A stretch of 27,864 nucleotides of DNA, taken from SMWC01 sp963581225. GTDB taxonomy: Bacteria > Pseudomonadota > Gammaproteobacteria > Steroidobacterales > Rariloculaceae. The notes under the pieces were generated by a model. That model searched no databases. It had not been told where the DNA came from and saw only the letters and a program-made list of their open reading frames with translations. Below, in pieces: positions 15,120 to 22,541 of the stretch. The DNA is taken from contig CAUZMW010000026.1 of NCBI GenBank assembly GCA_963581225.1, positions 1 to 27,864 of the forward strand, given 5' to 3'. Made by a program: the position numbers and the translations under genes. Position 1 is the first letter of the stretch, and the number at the start of each line of letters is the position of its first letter.

Positions 15120-15512
15120 ATGCGAACTAGAATTCTGGGGCTTGTAACACTATGTGCCATAGCGCTCGCCTTGCCGGTATGGTCCCACCATTCTCATAAC
15201 GCATACGAGATCACGGTATGGACAAACCTGGAGGGCACGGTCAGCGAAGTACATCTGATCAATCCGCATTCCTGGATTTATCTCGATGTGGTCGACGAAA
15301 ACGGCGAGACGACGATCTGGGCGCTTGAAGCCACCGGTCCCAACGGCATCATGCAAAATGGTGTCACCCCGGAGGATGTACGGCCCGGCGATCCTATCAA
15401 CGTCAGATGCCATCTACTACGCGACGGCACGAACGGTTGCTTGCTCGGGTTCGTGACACCGATGCACGGCGACCAGGCGCGAGGCCACGGCGTCGAGTTG
15501 GAGTGGGATTAA
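15120..15512 (+). CDS. DUF6152-family exported protein, intact copy B
   Basis: The protein has 130 residues from ATG 15120 (GTG 15114 is possible; GGGGA lies upstream of both). The signal peptide ends ALPVWS and the mature chain begins HHSHNAYEITVWTNLEGTVS. His23, His24, His26, His50 (LINPHSWIYLDV), Cys97 and Cys107 (RCHLLRDGTNGCLLGFV) occupy the same positions as in the copy at 12.3 kb. The last 20 residues carry two extra His (PMHGDQARGHGVELEWD). Cleavage after Ser22 would leave His at position 1. Paired with the upstream secreted protein; convergent with the esterase gene 14 bases away. Confidence 0.88.
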   Translation: MRTRILGLVTLCAIALALPVWSHHSHNAYEITVWTNLEGTVSEVHLINPHSWIYLDVVDENGETTIWALEATGPNGIMQNGVTPEDVRPGDPINVRCHLLRDGTNGCLLGFVTPMHGDQARGHGVELEWD

Positions 15513-15526
15513 GCTGAAGTCGTCGC

Positions 15527-16429
15527 TCAGCGAAGCAATTCGTTCAAGAAAAACAGAACCATCGCGTTACGTTCGCTATCGAAAAACGGTTCCCCACCGT
15601 GCCCTGCTCCGTGAATGACCTCGAAGTGAACCGGCAGACCGTGTCTCTTGTAAGCGCCGTGGAGTTCGTGTGACTGATTGATCGGCATATCCGGATCCTG
15701 ATCGCCGTGCAGGATGAGCAGCGGCGGATCCGCCGCGTCGATATGCGACACGGGACTCGCCAATGCCGCCAATTCTCTACGTCCCTCTACCGGACCTCCG
15801 AGGAGCAACTCCAGCGCCGGCGCGCGTTCAGATAATCCGAACGGCGTTGATTGATCCAGAATAGAGTTGAGATTCGAGGCGCCGAAGTAGCTCACGATCG
15901 CCTGGACGTCGGACGATTGATCGAGATGCTCGCCAACTTCACCTTCGAGCCCCTCGTGCCCGTTGGTCACGCCGACGAGTGCGGTTAGATGCGCGCCAGA
16001 CGATCTGCCATGGATCCCGATTCGCGTCGCATCGTAGCCATACGTCGCAGCCATCGCGCGCAGGAAACGAATCGCGGCTTTGATGTCATGAACCTGCGCC
16101 GGGAACACAGCATCGACGGAGTTGCGGAACTCGATGCTGGCGATGGCGTAGCCGTCCTTCACGAAGTCCGTTGTATAGACCGTTTCCTTCGATCCTCGTT
16201 GCCAGGCGCCGCCGTGTACCCACACGAGCAACGGCGGATCCGCCGTGTCCGTCGGCAGGTAGAGATCCAACTTGAGCTCGCGCCCGTCGACGACTGCATA
16301 CGTGATATCGGACGACTTTAAATAGTGGCTCTGATCCGTAACGCCCTGCGATTGTTGCGCAGACGAGCAAGTCGCGAAAAATATCATCGCGCCCGCACAG
16401 CAGCCGGGAATTTCCCGTATCGATCTCAT
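15527..16429 (-). CDS. Exported alpha/beta hydrolase (BD-FAE / hormone-sensitive-lipase-like esterase)
   Basis: The protein has 300 residues from ATG 16429, preceded by GGGGGAA. The N-terminus (GAMIFFATCSSAQQ) looks like a signal or lipoprotein peptide. The body shows HGGAW (72-76, oxyanion hole), GRSSG with nucleophile Ser143, HGDQDPDMPI (Asp247 or Asp245) and GAGHGG with His277, a full Ser-Asp-His triad. Such enzymes hydrolyse short acyl or feruloyl/xylan acetyl esters. It starts 29 bases after the stop of the PQQ dehydrogenase, so it is the third gene of that operon; it may release alcohols that the dehydrogenase oxidises (inference). Confidence 0.92.
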   Translation of the reverse strand: MRSIREIPGCCAGAMIFFATCSSAQQSQGVTDQSHYLKSSDITYAVVDGRELKLDLYLPTDTADPPLLVWVHGGAWQRGSKETVYTTDFVKDGYAIASIEFRNSVDAVFPAQVHDIKAAIRFLRAMAATYGYDATRIGIHGRSSGAHLTALVGVTNGHEGLEGEVGEHLDQSSDVQAIVSYFGASNLNSILDQSTPFGLSERAPALELLLGGPVEGRRELAALASPVSHIDAADPPLLILHGDQDPDMPINQSHELHGAYKRHGLPVHFEVIHGAGHGGEPFFDSERNAMVLFFLNELLR

Positions 16430-16458
16430 CGTTCCCCCAGAAGCAACAGGCGCTGGCG

Positions 16459-18450
16459 CTACTCGTCCACCGGCAACGCGTATGCCAGCAGCTCGCCACT
16501 ATAGTCCGCGCCACTAACGGCGACCACGATGTACTGCCTGCCATCGAGCATGTATGTCATCGGCGCTCCCGTTTGGGGTGCCGGCATATACACCGAACCG
16601 AGTTCGTCGCCCGTCGCCTTGTCATACGCACGCAGCATCGCGCCGCGGCCATCGGGCGTCGTGACGAAACCGGATTCGCCGGCGATGAGCAACGTCGAGG
16701 TGGCGAGCACGCCGCCGCGACCGGGCCGGCCTGTGCGCGGTATATCCAGATCCGCAAGCAACGGATGGTTTCGAATTTCGTCGGGCGTGTCCCCGTGCGC
16801 GATCTGCCAGACGAGTTCGCCGGTGTTCATATCGAATGCCGTGATGCGCCCATAGGGTGGCTTGATGATCGGCAGCCCCTGCACCGTCGGTACGGCACGG
16901 CCGTCGTTCGGCGGCTCCCCTAGTGCGGGATCGGTCACCATGCCGCGGATATAAGCCATATCCGACTGGTTCTCGGCAGGAGCGATAAGACCGAGCGGCG
17001 ACACTTGTGTAGAAGATTGAATGTAGAACAATCCCGTTTCGGGATCGTACGAACCACCTGGCCAGTTGGCTCCGCCGACAGTAGACGGCAGCATCAGCGT
17101 AGCGAGCGGCCCGTCCCAGCGACTCACGACAGGCGGCGTAAACAATGGTCCGATCTTGTAGCGCGAGACGATCTCGATCGCTTCCGATCTCAGTTCCGGC
17201 GTGAAGTCGATCAGATCGTCGAGTGAGACACCCTGGCGATCGAACGGTGGCGGCCAGGTGACGAACGGCTGTGTGGGGCTCGACACTTCGAGAGGTACGG
17301 CCGACTGCTCCACCGGCCGCTCCTCGATCGGCCAGATCGGCTCACCGGTGACGCGGTCGAACACGTAGAGCCAGCTCTGCTTCGTCGGCTGTATCAACGC
17401 CTGCACCGGCCGGCCTTCGACAACCAGATCGGCGAGAATCGGTGCGCTCGGGATGTCGAAATCCCAGATGCCGTGATGCACAAGCTGGTAATGCCAACGC
17501 CGCTCGCCGGTATGGAGATCGACGGCGACGATGCTCTCACCGAACAGCCCGTCGCCGTGCCGGTGGCCGCCATAGTAATCGCCGGTGGGCTGCTCAACGG
17601 GCAGGTAGACAAGCCCGAGGTCCTCATCCACGCTCATTTGCGTCCAAACGCCGGTATTGCCAGTGTAGGCAGCCGTGCCTTCCGCCCACGTGTCCACACC
17701 GAACTCGTCAGCGCTCGGTATCGTGTGAAAGATCCACAGCCGTTCCCCGGTCACTGCGTCGTAGCCGCGGATGAAGCCTTTCTCGTTGCGTCGGCTGACG
17801 GGAGCCGAGCCGGTTAGGTGCGCGGCACCAACAACGATGACGCCATCTGCCACGATAGGCGTCGCGTGGAGGCCTATTTCACCGGTGATCAGGTCCATCT
17901 CCTGGTCGATCTCCAGCTTGAGGTCAACGACACCGTCCGTACCAAAGCCGGGTACCGGAACGCCGGTCGCCGCATCGAGCGCGAGCATCCGATAACCCGG
18001 TGTGACGTAGATGATGCGCGCCTCGTCACCCTCGCTCCAATAGGCCAGCCCTCTCCCGGACAACCGTCGCGGTGCCGCCGCGCCGCGCTCGCCCTCGTGC
18101 TCGCGATGCATCCACAACATCTCGCCGGTGCCCGCGTCGAGCGCCACGACAGCTCGACGCGTACCGGCCGTCGTGTAGATAACGCCGCCGACCATCAGTG
18201 GCGTCGCCTGAAGGTTATATTCCGGCGTGGGGCCGAGCGCATCCGTCTTGAAGCGCCACGCTATCTCGAGGTCATCGAAGTTGTCGGCGTCGATCTGATT
18301 CAGCGGCGCATACTTGGTGTTCGCAAGATCGCCACCGTAGGTGGACCACTCCCCATCCGCGGTTCCGTTCTCGACAGCACTTGCAGAAACGAACGCCAGC
18401 AGGCTGCTGCCGACCACTGCCCACGTGCATGCCCGGGCGGGCGCGCTCAC
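16459..18450 (-). CDS. PQQ-dependent dehydrogenase (quinoprotein, periplasmic)
   Basis: The protein has 663 residues from GTG 18450, six bases after the previous gene's stop. Signal peptide CTWAVVGSSLLAFVSASAVE. Quinoprotein landmarks: WSTYGGDLANTKYAPLNQID (about 34-53), YTTAGTRRAVVALDAGTGEM, VHHGIWDFDIPSAPILADLV, QPTKQSWLYVFDRVTGEPIW and ATGDELGSVYMPAPQTGAPM with TYMLDGRQYIVVAVSG. These are the W-motif blades of an eight-bladed propeller. No haem motif (CxxCH) is present, so electrons must pass to a separate carrier; the upstream gene encodes a cytochrome-bearing protein. I see no vicinal CysCys of methanol/ethanol dehydrogenases, so it is closer to glucose-type soluble forms. The sugar or alcohol substrate is unknown. 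No PQQ biosynthesis genes are in the window. Confidence 0.93.
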   Translation of the reverse strand: MSAPARACTWAVVGSSLLAFVSASAVENGTADGEWSTYGGDLANTKYAPLNQIDADNFDDLEIAWRFKTDALGPTPEYNLQATPLMVGGVIYTTAGTRRAVVALDAGTGEMLWMHREHEGERGAAAPRRLSGRGLAYWSEGDEARIIYVTPGYRMLALDAATGVPVPGFGTDGVVDLKLEIDQEMDLITGEIGLHATPIVADGVIVVGAAHLTGSAPVSRRNEKGFIRGYDAVTGERLWIFHTIPSADEFGVDTWAEGTAAYTGNTGVWTQMSVDEDLGLVYLPVEQPTGDYYGGHRHGDGLFGESIVAVDLHTGERRWHYQLVHHGIWDFDIPSAPILADLVVEGRPVQALIQPTKQSWLYVFDRVTGEPIWPIEERPVEQSAVPLEVSSPTQPFVTWPPPFDRQGVSLDDLIDFTPELRSEAIEIVSRYKIGPLFTPPVVSRWDGPLATLMLPSTVGGANWPGGSYDPETGLFYIQSSTQVSPLGLIAPAENQSDMAYIRGMVTDPALGEPPNDGRAVPTVQGLPIIKPPYGRITAFDMNTGELVWQIAHGDTPDEIRNHPLLADLDIPRTGRPGRGGVLATSTLLIAGESGFVTTPDGRGAMLRAYDKATGDELGSVYMPAPQTGAPMTYMLDGRQYIVVAVSGADYSGELLAYALPVDE

Positions 18451-18455
18451 GGCGG

Positions 18456-19712
18456 CTAGCTCTCGTTGTCGGCGATCATGACCAGCCCGACGGTATTCGT
18501 ACTGCTCTGATGAATCACCAGATTGCCGTCAGGCGTCGCCCGCATATTCCGAATGATGCCGATACCGGAAGGAACGGCCCAGCTCTGGAATACCTCAGTC
18601 GCAGGATCAAAGCGTACGAGCGCATCAGGACGCTGGTCCGACTCGTTGTACCAGACGATGCCGTCGATGACTTCAATGGCGTACGGGTGAGACCGCGGCC
18701 CGCTCGGCGACGGCCATTCCTTGGTTTCGCCGGTGTCCGGGTTGAGCCGGCCGATATAACCGCGGCCGGAATCGACATACCAGATCGTATCGTCGCTCGC
18801 GAGCGCGAGTCGGCGAATATAGTAATTGCCGTGATGCGACTCCGGATTCGGGTTGGGCGTCCGATACTCGGTTACTTCCCACGAATCGGGATCGACTTTA
18901 GCTATCGCATTACTGCCACGGTAAGCGACCCATATCGTGCCCTTCGAATCCACTTTGATGCCGTACGGCCGTGCGCCCTCAGTCGGCATCGTAATCAGCC
19001 GGATATCTCCCGTGTCCGGGACAAGGCGGCCGAGCATGTTGCTGTTCTGTACGGTGAACCAGAGGTCGCCGCTGGGCGTGAACGCCGGCGTGTGCGGGTC
19101 GCGCGCCGCGGGATCGGGCATCAGGTAAACGGTGATCTCGCCGGTAACCGGATCGAGCATGCCCATCGAGCTGTTACTGTTACCCGTATACCAGATATTG
19201 CCGGCCACATCGTCAATGATGCTATGCGGCCGAGCGGTCGGATCGAGCAAGAATTCCGTCATCTCCCCGGTCTTCGGATCGAGCCGGCCGACAAGGCTGC
19301 CGTACATCCCGGCCCACCAGACCATGCCGTCCGGCGTCATCAGCGGGTCGCGGGGCCGTTGCCCGAGTGTGGGTACGGTCCACTCCTGAAAGGTGATTTC
19401 GGTGTCGCCGGCGATCAGCGTCGGAAAAAGTGCATCGTTTTCGGGGAAGCTCGTTGCCAGATACTGCGCAATATCGGACGCCAACGACTCCGGCAGATCA
19501 ATCATCTTGCTCATCAGATGGCGCCATCGTTCATTCGTGTAGCCATTCGAGGCGACGATGAGATCGGTTTCATGACAGGCCACACAGGCGGCCTGGACGA
19601 GCTCCTTACCGGCCCCGTCCGGCAACTCGTGCCCGGCTTGTGCCTGGGCCAGCGCCGGGAGACCAAGCGCCATTAAACTGGTAATCAGAAAACGACCTAA
19701 CGACTCGGACAT
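18456..19712 (-). CDS. Cytochrome c domain fused to a Vgb (streptogramin-lyase)-like beta-propeller
   Basis: The protein has 418 residues from ATG 19712, chosen over 19763 because GGGAGAG lies a few bases upstream and a signal peptide begins MSESLGRFLITSLMALGLPA and ends ALAQA. A single haem-binding motif CVACH (43-47) follows, with likely Met ligand in LMSKMID. From about residue 100 there are tandem blades: RPRDPLMTPDGMVWWAGMYG, RPHSIIDDVAGNIWYTGNSN, RDPHTPAFTPSGDLWFTVQN, ARPYGIKVDSKGTIWVAYRG, and IRRLALASDDTIWYVDSGRG, the signature of virginiamycin B lyase-like propellers. Vgb itself linearises streptogramins, but cytochrome-bearing relatives are of unknown function. It is first in the operon with the PQQ dehydrogenase and esterase. 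A plus-strand frame of 431 codons over it is a shadow. Confidence 0.92.
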   Translation of the reverse strand: MSESLGRFLITSLMALGLPALAQAQAGHELPDGAGKELVQAACVACHETDLIVASNGYTNERWRHLMSKMIDLPESLASDIAQYLATSFPENDALFPTLIAGDTEITFQEWTVPTLGQRPRDPLMTPDGMVWWAGMYGSLVGRLDPKTGEMTEFLLDPTARPHSIIDDVAGNIWYTGNSNSSMGMLDPVTGEITVYLMPDPAARDPHTPAFTPSGDLWFTVQNSNMLGRLVPDTGDIRLITMPTEGARPYGIKVDSKGTIWVAYRGSNAIAKVDPDSWEVTEYRTPNPNPESHHGNYYIRRLALASDDTIWYVDSGRGYIGRLNPDTGETKEWPSPSGPRSHPYAIEVIDGIVWYNESDQRPDALVRFDPATEVFQSWAVPSGIGIIRNMRATPDGNLVIHQSSTNTVGLVMIADNES

Positions 19713-19915
19713 GATTCTCTCCCGTGGTTCGGCTCTGGCTGCCGTTGTGGTTATGGGGCTCATCTTATCCCCTCGGGCTCACCTTATACCAGCGCGCACC
19801 GCGCCAGGTCGGAACCTTAGCCTATACTCACACTCGAAGTACCGAGCGATGAGGCCGAATACGCCTGGTTATTCGTAGGATCGATGACTAGTCGGGTCAA
19901 TAACAGGAGAGTGTC

Positions 19916-20575
19916 ATGACGAACCAACAACGAATCAGCTACGTCCCACTCGATCTGATGACTCCCGAAATGCGGGAGGAGATGGAGCGCTGTGTACGTG
20001 AGGGAACGCCGCGTCCTGAGAGTAGTGCGGTACGCGCCCACGTGCCGGCCTGTTTTTGGTTTTTCGCCGAGTCCTGGAATAATATTTTTCGTAACGGCGT
20101 CCTTGCGCACGAAGTAAAAGAGCTTTGCCGTCTCTACGTCTCGCGGTCGGTCATCTGTGAATTTTGCGGCAATCAACGCTCCGTCAAAGGTCAGAATGCA
20201 GGCGTTAAAGAAGCGCAGGTGGACGATCTCATGGACTTCGAGAAATCCGAGAGATACGACGACCGCCAGAAAGCGGCACTCTCCTATGCAGAAGCGATCG
20301 TCTGGCGACTCGACACGGACGACGCCTTCTGGGATCGGCAGCACAAACACTTCAGCGAGCAGGAACTGGTAGAGCTAGGGTGCGCGATCGGCCTGACGCT
20401 GGGGCAGCAGAGTTGGTTGCGGCTGCTGAACATCGATCATCACGAGGTGATGGTCGGACAATCTTCGGCTTCGATGGCACCGGGCTTTGAGACTAGAGAG
20501 GGGCTGAAGAAATCCAAAGCCGCTCCGGATTATTGGGTTAACCAGACGCCCGCCGGAAAAGCCGACTCCGCATAA
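19916..20575 (+). CDS. Carboxymuconolactone decarboxylase / AhpD-like family protein
   Basis: The protein has 219 residues from ATG 19916, preceded by AGGAGAG. An all-helical protein of the AhpD-like fold with the redox motif CEFC (Cys81, Cys84) in VSRSVICEFCGNQRS, and the segment FSEQELVELGCAIGLTLGQQ, typical of the family's second helix pair. The His that usually follows the CxxC in AhpD (CxxCxxxH) is replaced by Ser, so peroxidase activity by the AhpD mechanism is doubtful. It has no signal peptide, so it is cytoplasmic. Upstream, the divergent cytochrome-Vgb gene starts about 200 bases away; downstream it converges with an NHL propeller gene. Role undetermined. Confidence 0.88.
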   Translation: MTNQQRISYVPLDLMTPEMREEMERCVREGTPRPESSAVRAHVPACFWFFAESWNNIFRNGVLAHEVKELCRLYVSRSVICEFCGNQRSVKGQNAGVKEAQVDDLMDFEKSERYDDRQKAALSYAEAIVWRLDTDDAFWDRQHKHFSEQELVELGCAIGLTLGQQSWLRLLNIDHHEVMVGQSSASMAPGFETREGLKKSKAAPDYWVNQTPAGKADSA

Positions 20576-20610
20576 CGCCTGTCGGAGAGAAGCCGCGGTC
20601 TGTAGCCCCG

Positions 20611-21789
20611 CTACTGATCGAGACGGCGGAATTTCTGGACGCGCTGCCCGGTGTTCACCTCGGTCGTGAATAGATTGCCTTGCGAATCTATCGCGATGTC
20701 ATGGACAGCGTGAAACTGCCCTGCCCAGCGGCCCGGCCGACCAACGCGCGCCCGTGTTAAATTAGACGCGCGATCGACAATTCTCATCTCGTTGTTAAAA
20801 CCGTCGACCATGAAAATGAAACGCTGATCAGCGTCCACAGACAGCACGAGATCGTAGACCGAACCGTTCATTAGAGTGTCTGGCTCAAAGAACGCCTCCG
20901 AAACAAAAGTGCCGTCTTTCTGGAAGATCTGATAGCGGTCGTTGGTACGGTCGCAGACATAGACGAGCCCGCCCCTAGAAACCTGGACGCAGTGAACCGG
21001 GTTCCCAAACTGGTCGGATGGAGGCACGGCTGGATCGTATGACGGTATGGGATTGTCGTGAGGCCTGTTGCCATAGGCTCCCCAATGCCGTTTGTAGTCG
21101 CCGGTTTCGGAATCGAACACGACGATGCGGCGATTGCCGTAACCGTCCGCTACATAGACCTCACCCCCCTCGACATCGACGAACAGGTCCGCCGGACGAC
21201 CGAGATTCTGAAGATCATTGCTGCCTGTGCCCTGGTCCGGCCGGCCGATCTGCATCACAAACTCGCCGTCCATCGTGAATTTAAGAATCTGACTGTCGCC
21301 CTGGCCGTTGCCGGCGAGCCAGACGAATCCGTCCGCGAGATGAATGCCGTGCTCCGAACTCGGCCAGTCATAGCCCTCGCCAGGTCCGCCCCAGGCTCGC
21401 AACACATTGCCGCTCTGATCGAACTCCAGCACGGGCGGAGCGGGAAAGCAGCACTTGCTGCCCGGCGGATCCTGGGTGGCTGCGATTTCTCGGTCGCTCA
21501 GAGAATTAGGCCGCTGAACGATCCAGACGTGGTCGTCCGAATCAACGTGGACACCAGAGACCTGGCCGACAATCCAGTTATTCGGCAGCGGCTTCGGCCA
21601 GAATGGATCCACGATAAACTGCGGGATCTCCGCCACGAGTTCGTCAGCCGCGACTGTTGTGGGCGTATTGGCGGTACGCTGGTCGAACGGCAAGTCGCGC
21701 ACAGTATTCTGCGCAGCCGCCCAATTCCACGTAAGTGGCAACAAGCCGACAATGGCCCACACACTTCGATACCGGGTTGCTATCCGCAT
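20611..21789 (-). CDS. Exported NHL-repeat six-bladed beta-propeller protein
   Basis: The protein has 392 residues from ATG 21789, with GGAAGGA about eight bases upstream (a start 12 codons earlier lacks a site). Signal peptide YRSVWAIVGLLPLTWNWAAA. Propeller blades: VSGVHVDSDDHVWIVQRPNS, EHGIHLADGFVWLAGNGQGD, RPADLFVDVEGGEVYVADGY, GNRRIVVFDSETGDY, VHCVQVSRGGLVYVCDRTND, and VHDIAIDSQGNLFTTEVNTG. The CC pair in PGSKCCFPAPPVLEFD may be a disulfide or a metal site. The protein is similar in plan to the 10.97 kb NHL protein but not a close copy. It is the second gene in a unit with a small secreted protein gene 60 bases upstream. Substrate or partner unknown. Confidence 0.88.
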   Translation of the reverse strand: MRIATRYRSVWAIVGLLPLTWNWAAAQNTVRDLPFDQRTANTPTTVAADELVAEIPQFIVDPFWPKPLPNNWIVGQVSGVHVDSDDHVWIVQRPNSLSDREIAATQDPPGSKCCFPAPPVLEFDQSGNVLRAWGGPGEGYDWPSSEHGIHLADGFVWLAGNGQGDSQILKFTMDGEFVMQIGRPDQGTGSNDLQNLGRPADLFVDVEGGEVYVADGYGNRRIVVFDSETGDYKRHWGAYGNRPHDNPIPSYDPAVPPSDQFGNPVHCVQVSRGGLVYVCDRTNDRYQIFQKDGTFVSEAFFEPDTLMNGSVYDLVLSVDADQRFIFMVDGFNNEMRIVDRASNLTRARVGRPGRWAGQFHAVHDIAIDSQGNLFTTEVNTGQRVQKFRRLDQ

Positions 21790-21849
21790 GACGTTAATCC
21801 TTCCTGCAGCGATGGCGTGTTTCAAGCCGTCGAATCGGCCGAGCGAAAC

Positions 21850-22053
21850 TTACTGCCCGACAATCTCGTCGTACGCGGCCGTGATCAGTGCTTGAGAGCC
21901 TCTCGGTCCTGCCCATCTCTCGTCGCAGTTTGACGAAGGACTGGCAGCGATGACCTGCGCCTGCACGGGCATACTCGCGCTGAGGGCAAGCACCAAGGCA
22001 CAGCAAATGATGGAAGCTAGGGTAGACATCTTTTCTTGTTCTCTCGTCTTCAC
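21850..22053 (-). CDS. Small exported protein, about 67 residues, unknown function
   Basis: Starts at GTG 22053, which has AAGGAG eight bases upstream; an internal ATG at 22029 would still keep the signal peptide MSTLASIICCALVLALSASM PVQAQ. The mature part is only about 35 residues (VIAASPSSNCDERWAGPRGS QALITAAYDEIVGQ) with a single Cys and is unlike any family I recognise. It ends 60 bases before the NHL propeller start on the same strand, and could be a partner peptide or a truncated larger gene. Confidence 0.55.
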   Translation of the reverse strand: MKTREQEKMSTLASIICCALVLALSASMPVQAQVIAASPSSNCDERWAGPRGSQALITAAYDEIVGQ

Positions 22054-22125
22054 GAGATCTTCTCCTTCTTAATCTTACCCCACACTTATCCTACGAAGAT
22101 AACGCGGAGATCCGGCCGATTTTTC

Positions 22126-22161
22126 CCGTAGCCCCGCTCGGGGTGCCCACGGCAGCTACGG
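22126..22161. repeat. Nested inverted repeats (two-stem hairpin) in a gene-poor stretch
   Basis: CCGTAG (22126-22131) pairs with CTACGG (22156-22161), and CCCCG (22132-22136) pairs with CGGGG (22139-22143) inside it. The stretch 22054-22280 has no convincing gene. It may act as a terminator or as an upstream element of the plus-strand genes; no partner copy was seen elsewhere in the window. Confidence 0.4.
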
Positions 22162-22280
22162 CGAACTTATCATATTTGTCACCGATAGGTCCCTGCTCGG
22201 GCAATAGCGCAGGACGAAATTTCTGCGACCCAGGCAAACATGGAATCTTACTCTAGTCGATGCTGATATTTATATCGTAA

Positions 22281-22538
22281 GCAATTGTTCCATATGCATT
22301 TACTGGTTATTCCCCAACCGCTCTCACCGAGGCCGCGCGCAGTGACGTCAAAGAGATGCTGGAGCGAAAGGATCAAATCATGGGCTTTGGCCATGCAATG
22401 TATAGTGTGCGCTTCTTGTTGATTGCCGGCCGGTGTCTGAACGAACCGGTCGCGCGTGGCGGCCCATTCGTCATGAATACCCGCCAGGAAGTGATGCAGG
22501 CTTTTAGAGATTTCAAAAATAACCGCTTTCAGGAGTAG
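22281..22538 (+). pseudogene. Remnant containing the C-terminus of a pirin-family protein
   Basis: A plus-strand frame open from 22281 to TGA... stop at 22536-22538 reads YSPTALTEAARSDVKEML ERKDQIMGFGHAMYS and then VRFLLIAGRCLNEPVARG GPFVMNTRQEVMQAFRDF KNNRFQE. The second part matches the end of bacterial pirins (LNEPVAxxGPFVMNTxEEIxQAFxDYxxGRF). The first part is not pirin-like; IMGFGH resembles a citrate-synthase motif, so it may be a deletion junction between two lost genes, but that is weak. There is no good start codon and the rest of the 230-300 residue pirin is absent. It lies three bases before yqjG. Confidence 0.7.
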
Positions 22539-22541
22539 CCA

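Noticed and set aside
18381..19676. 431-codon plus-strand frame
   Set aside because: It is the antisense shadow of the cytochrome-Vgb gene; the minus strand has a signal peptide, CVACH and propeller blades, whereas this frame has no recognisable motif and extreme Arg content.
20595..22140. Direct repeat GTAGCCCCGCT near 20602 and 22129
   Set aside because: Only 11 bases with no wider similarity or third copy; likely chance.
22281..22400. Citrate synthase fragment
   Set aside because: Only the short IMGFGH motif matches and the order of surrounding residues does not follow the citrate synthase sequence; kept only as a possible scar.
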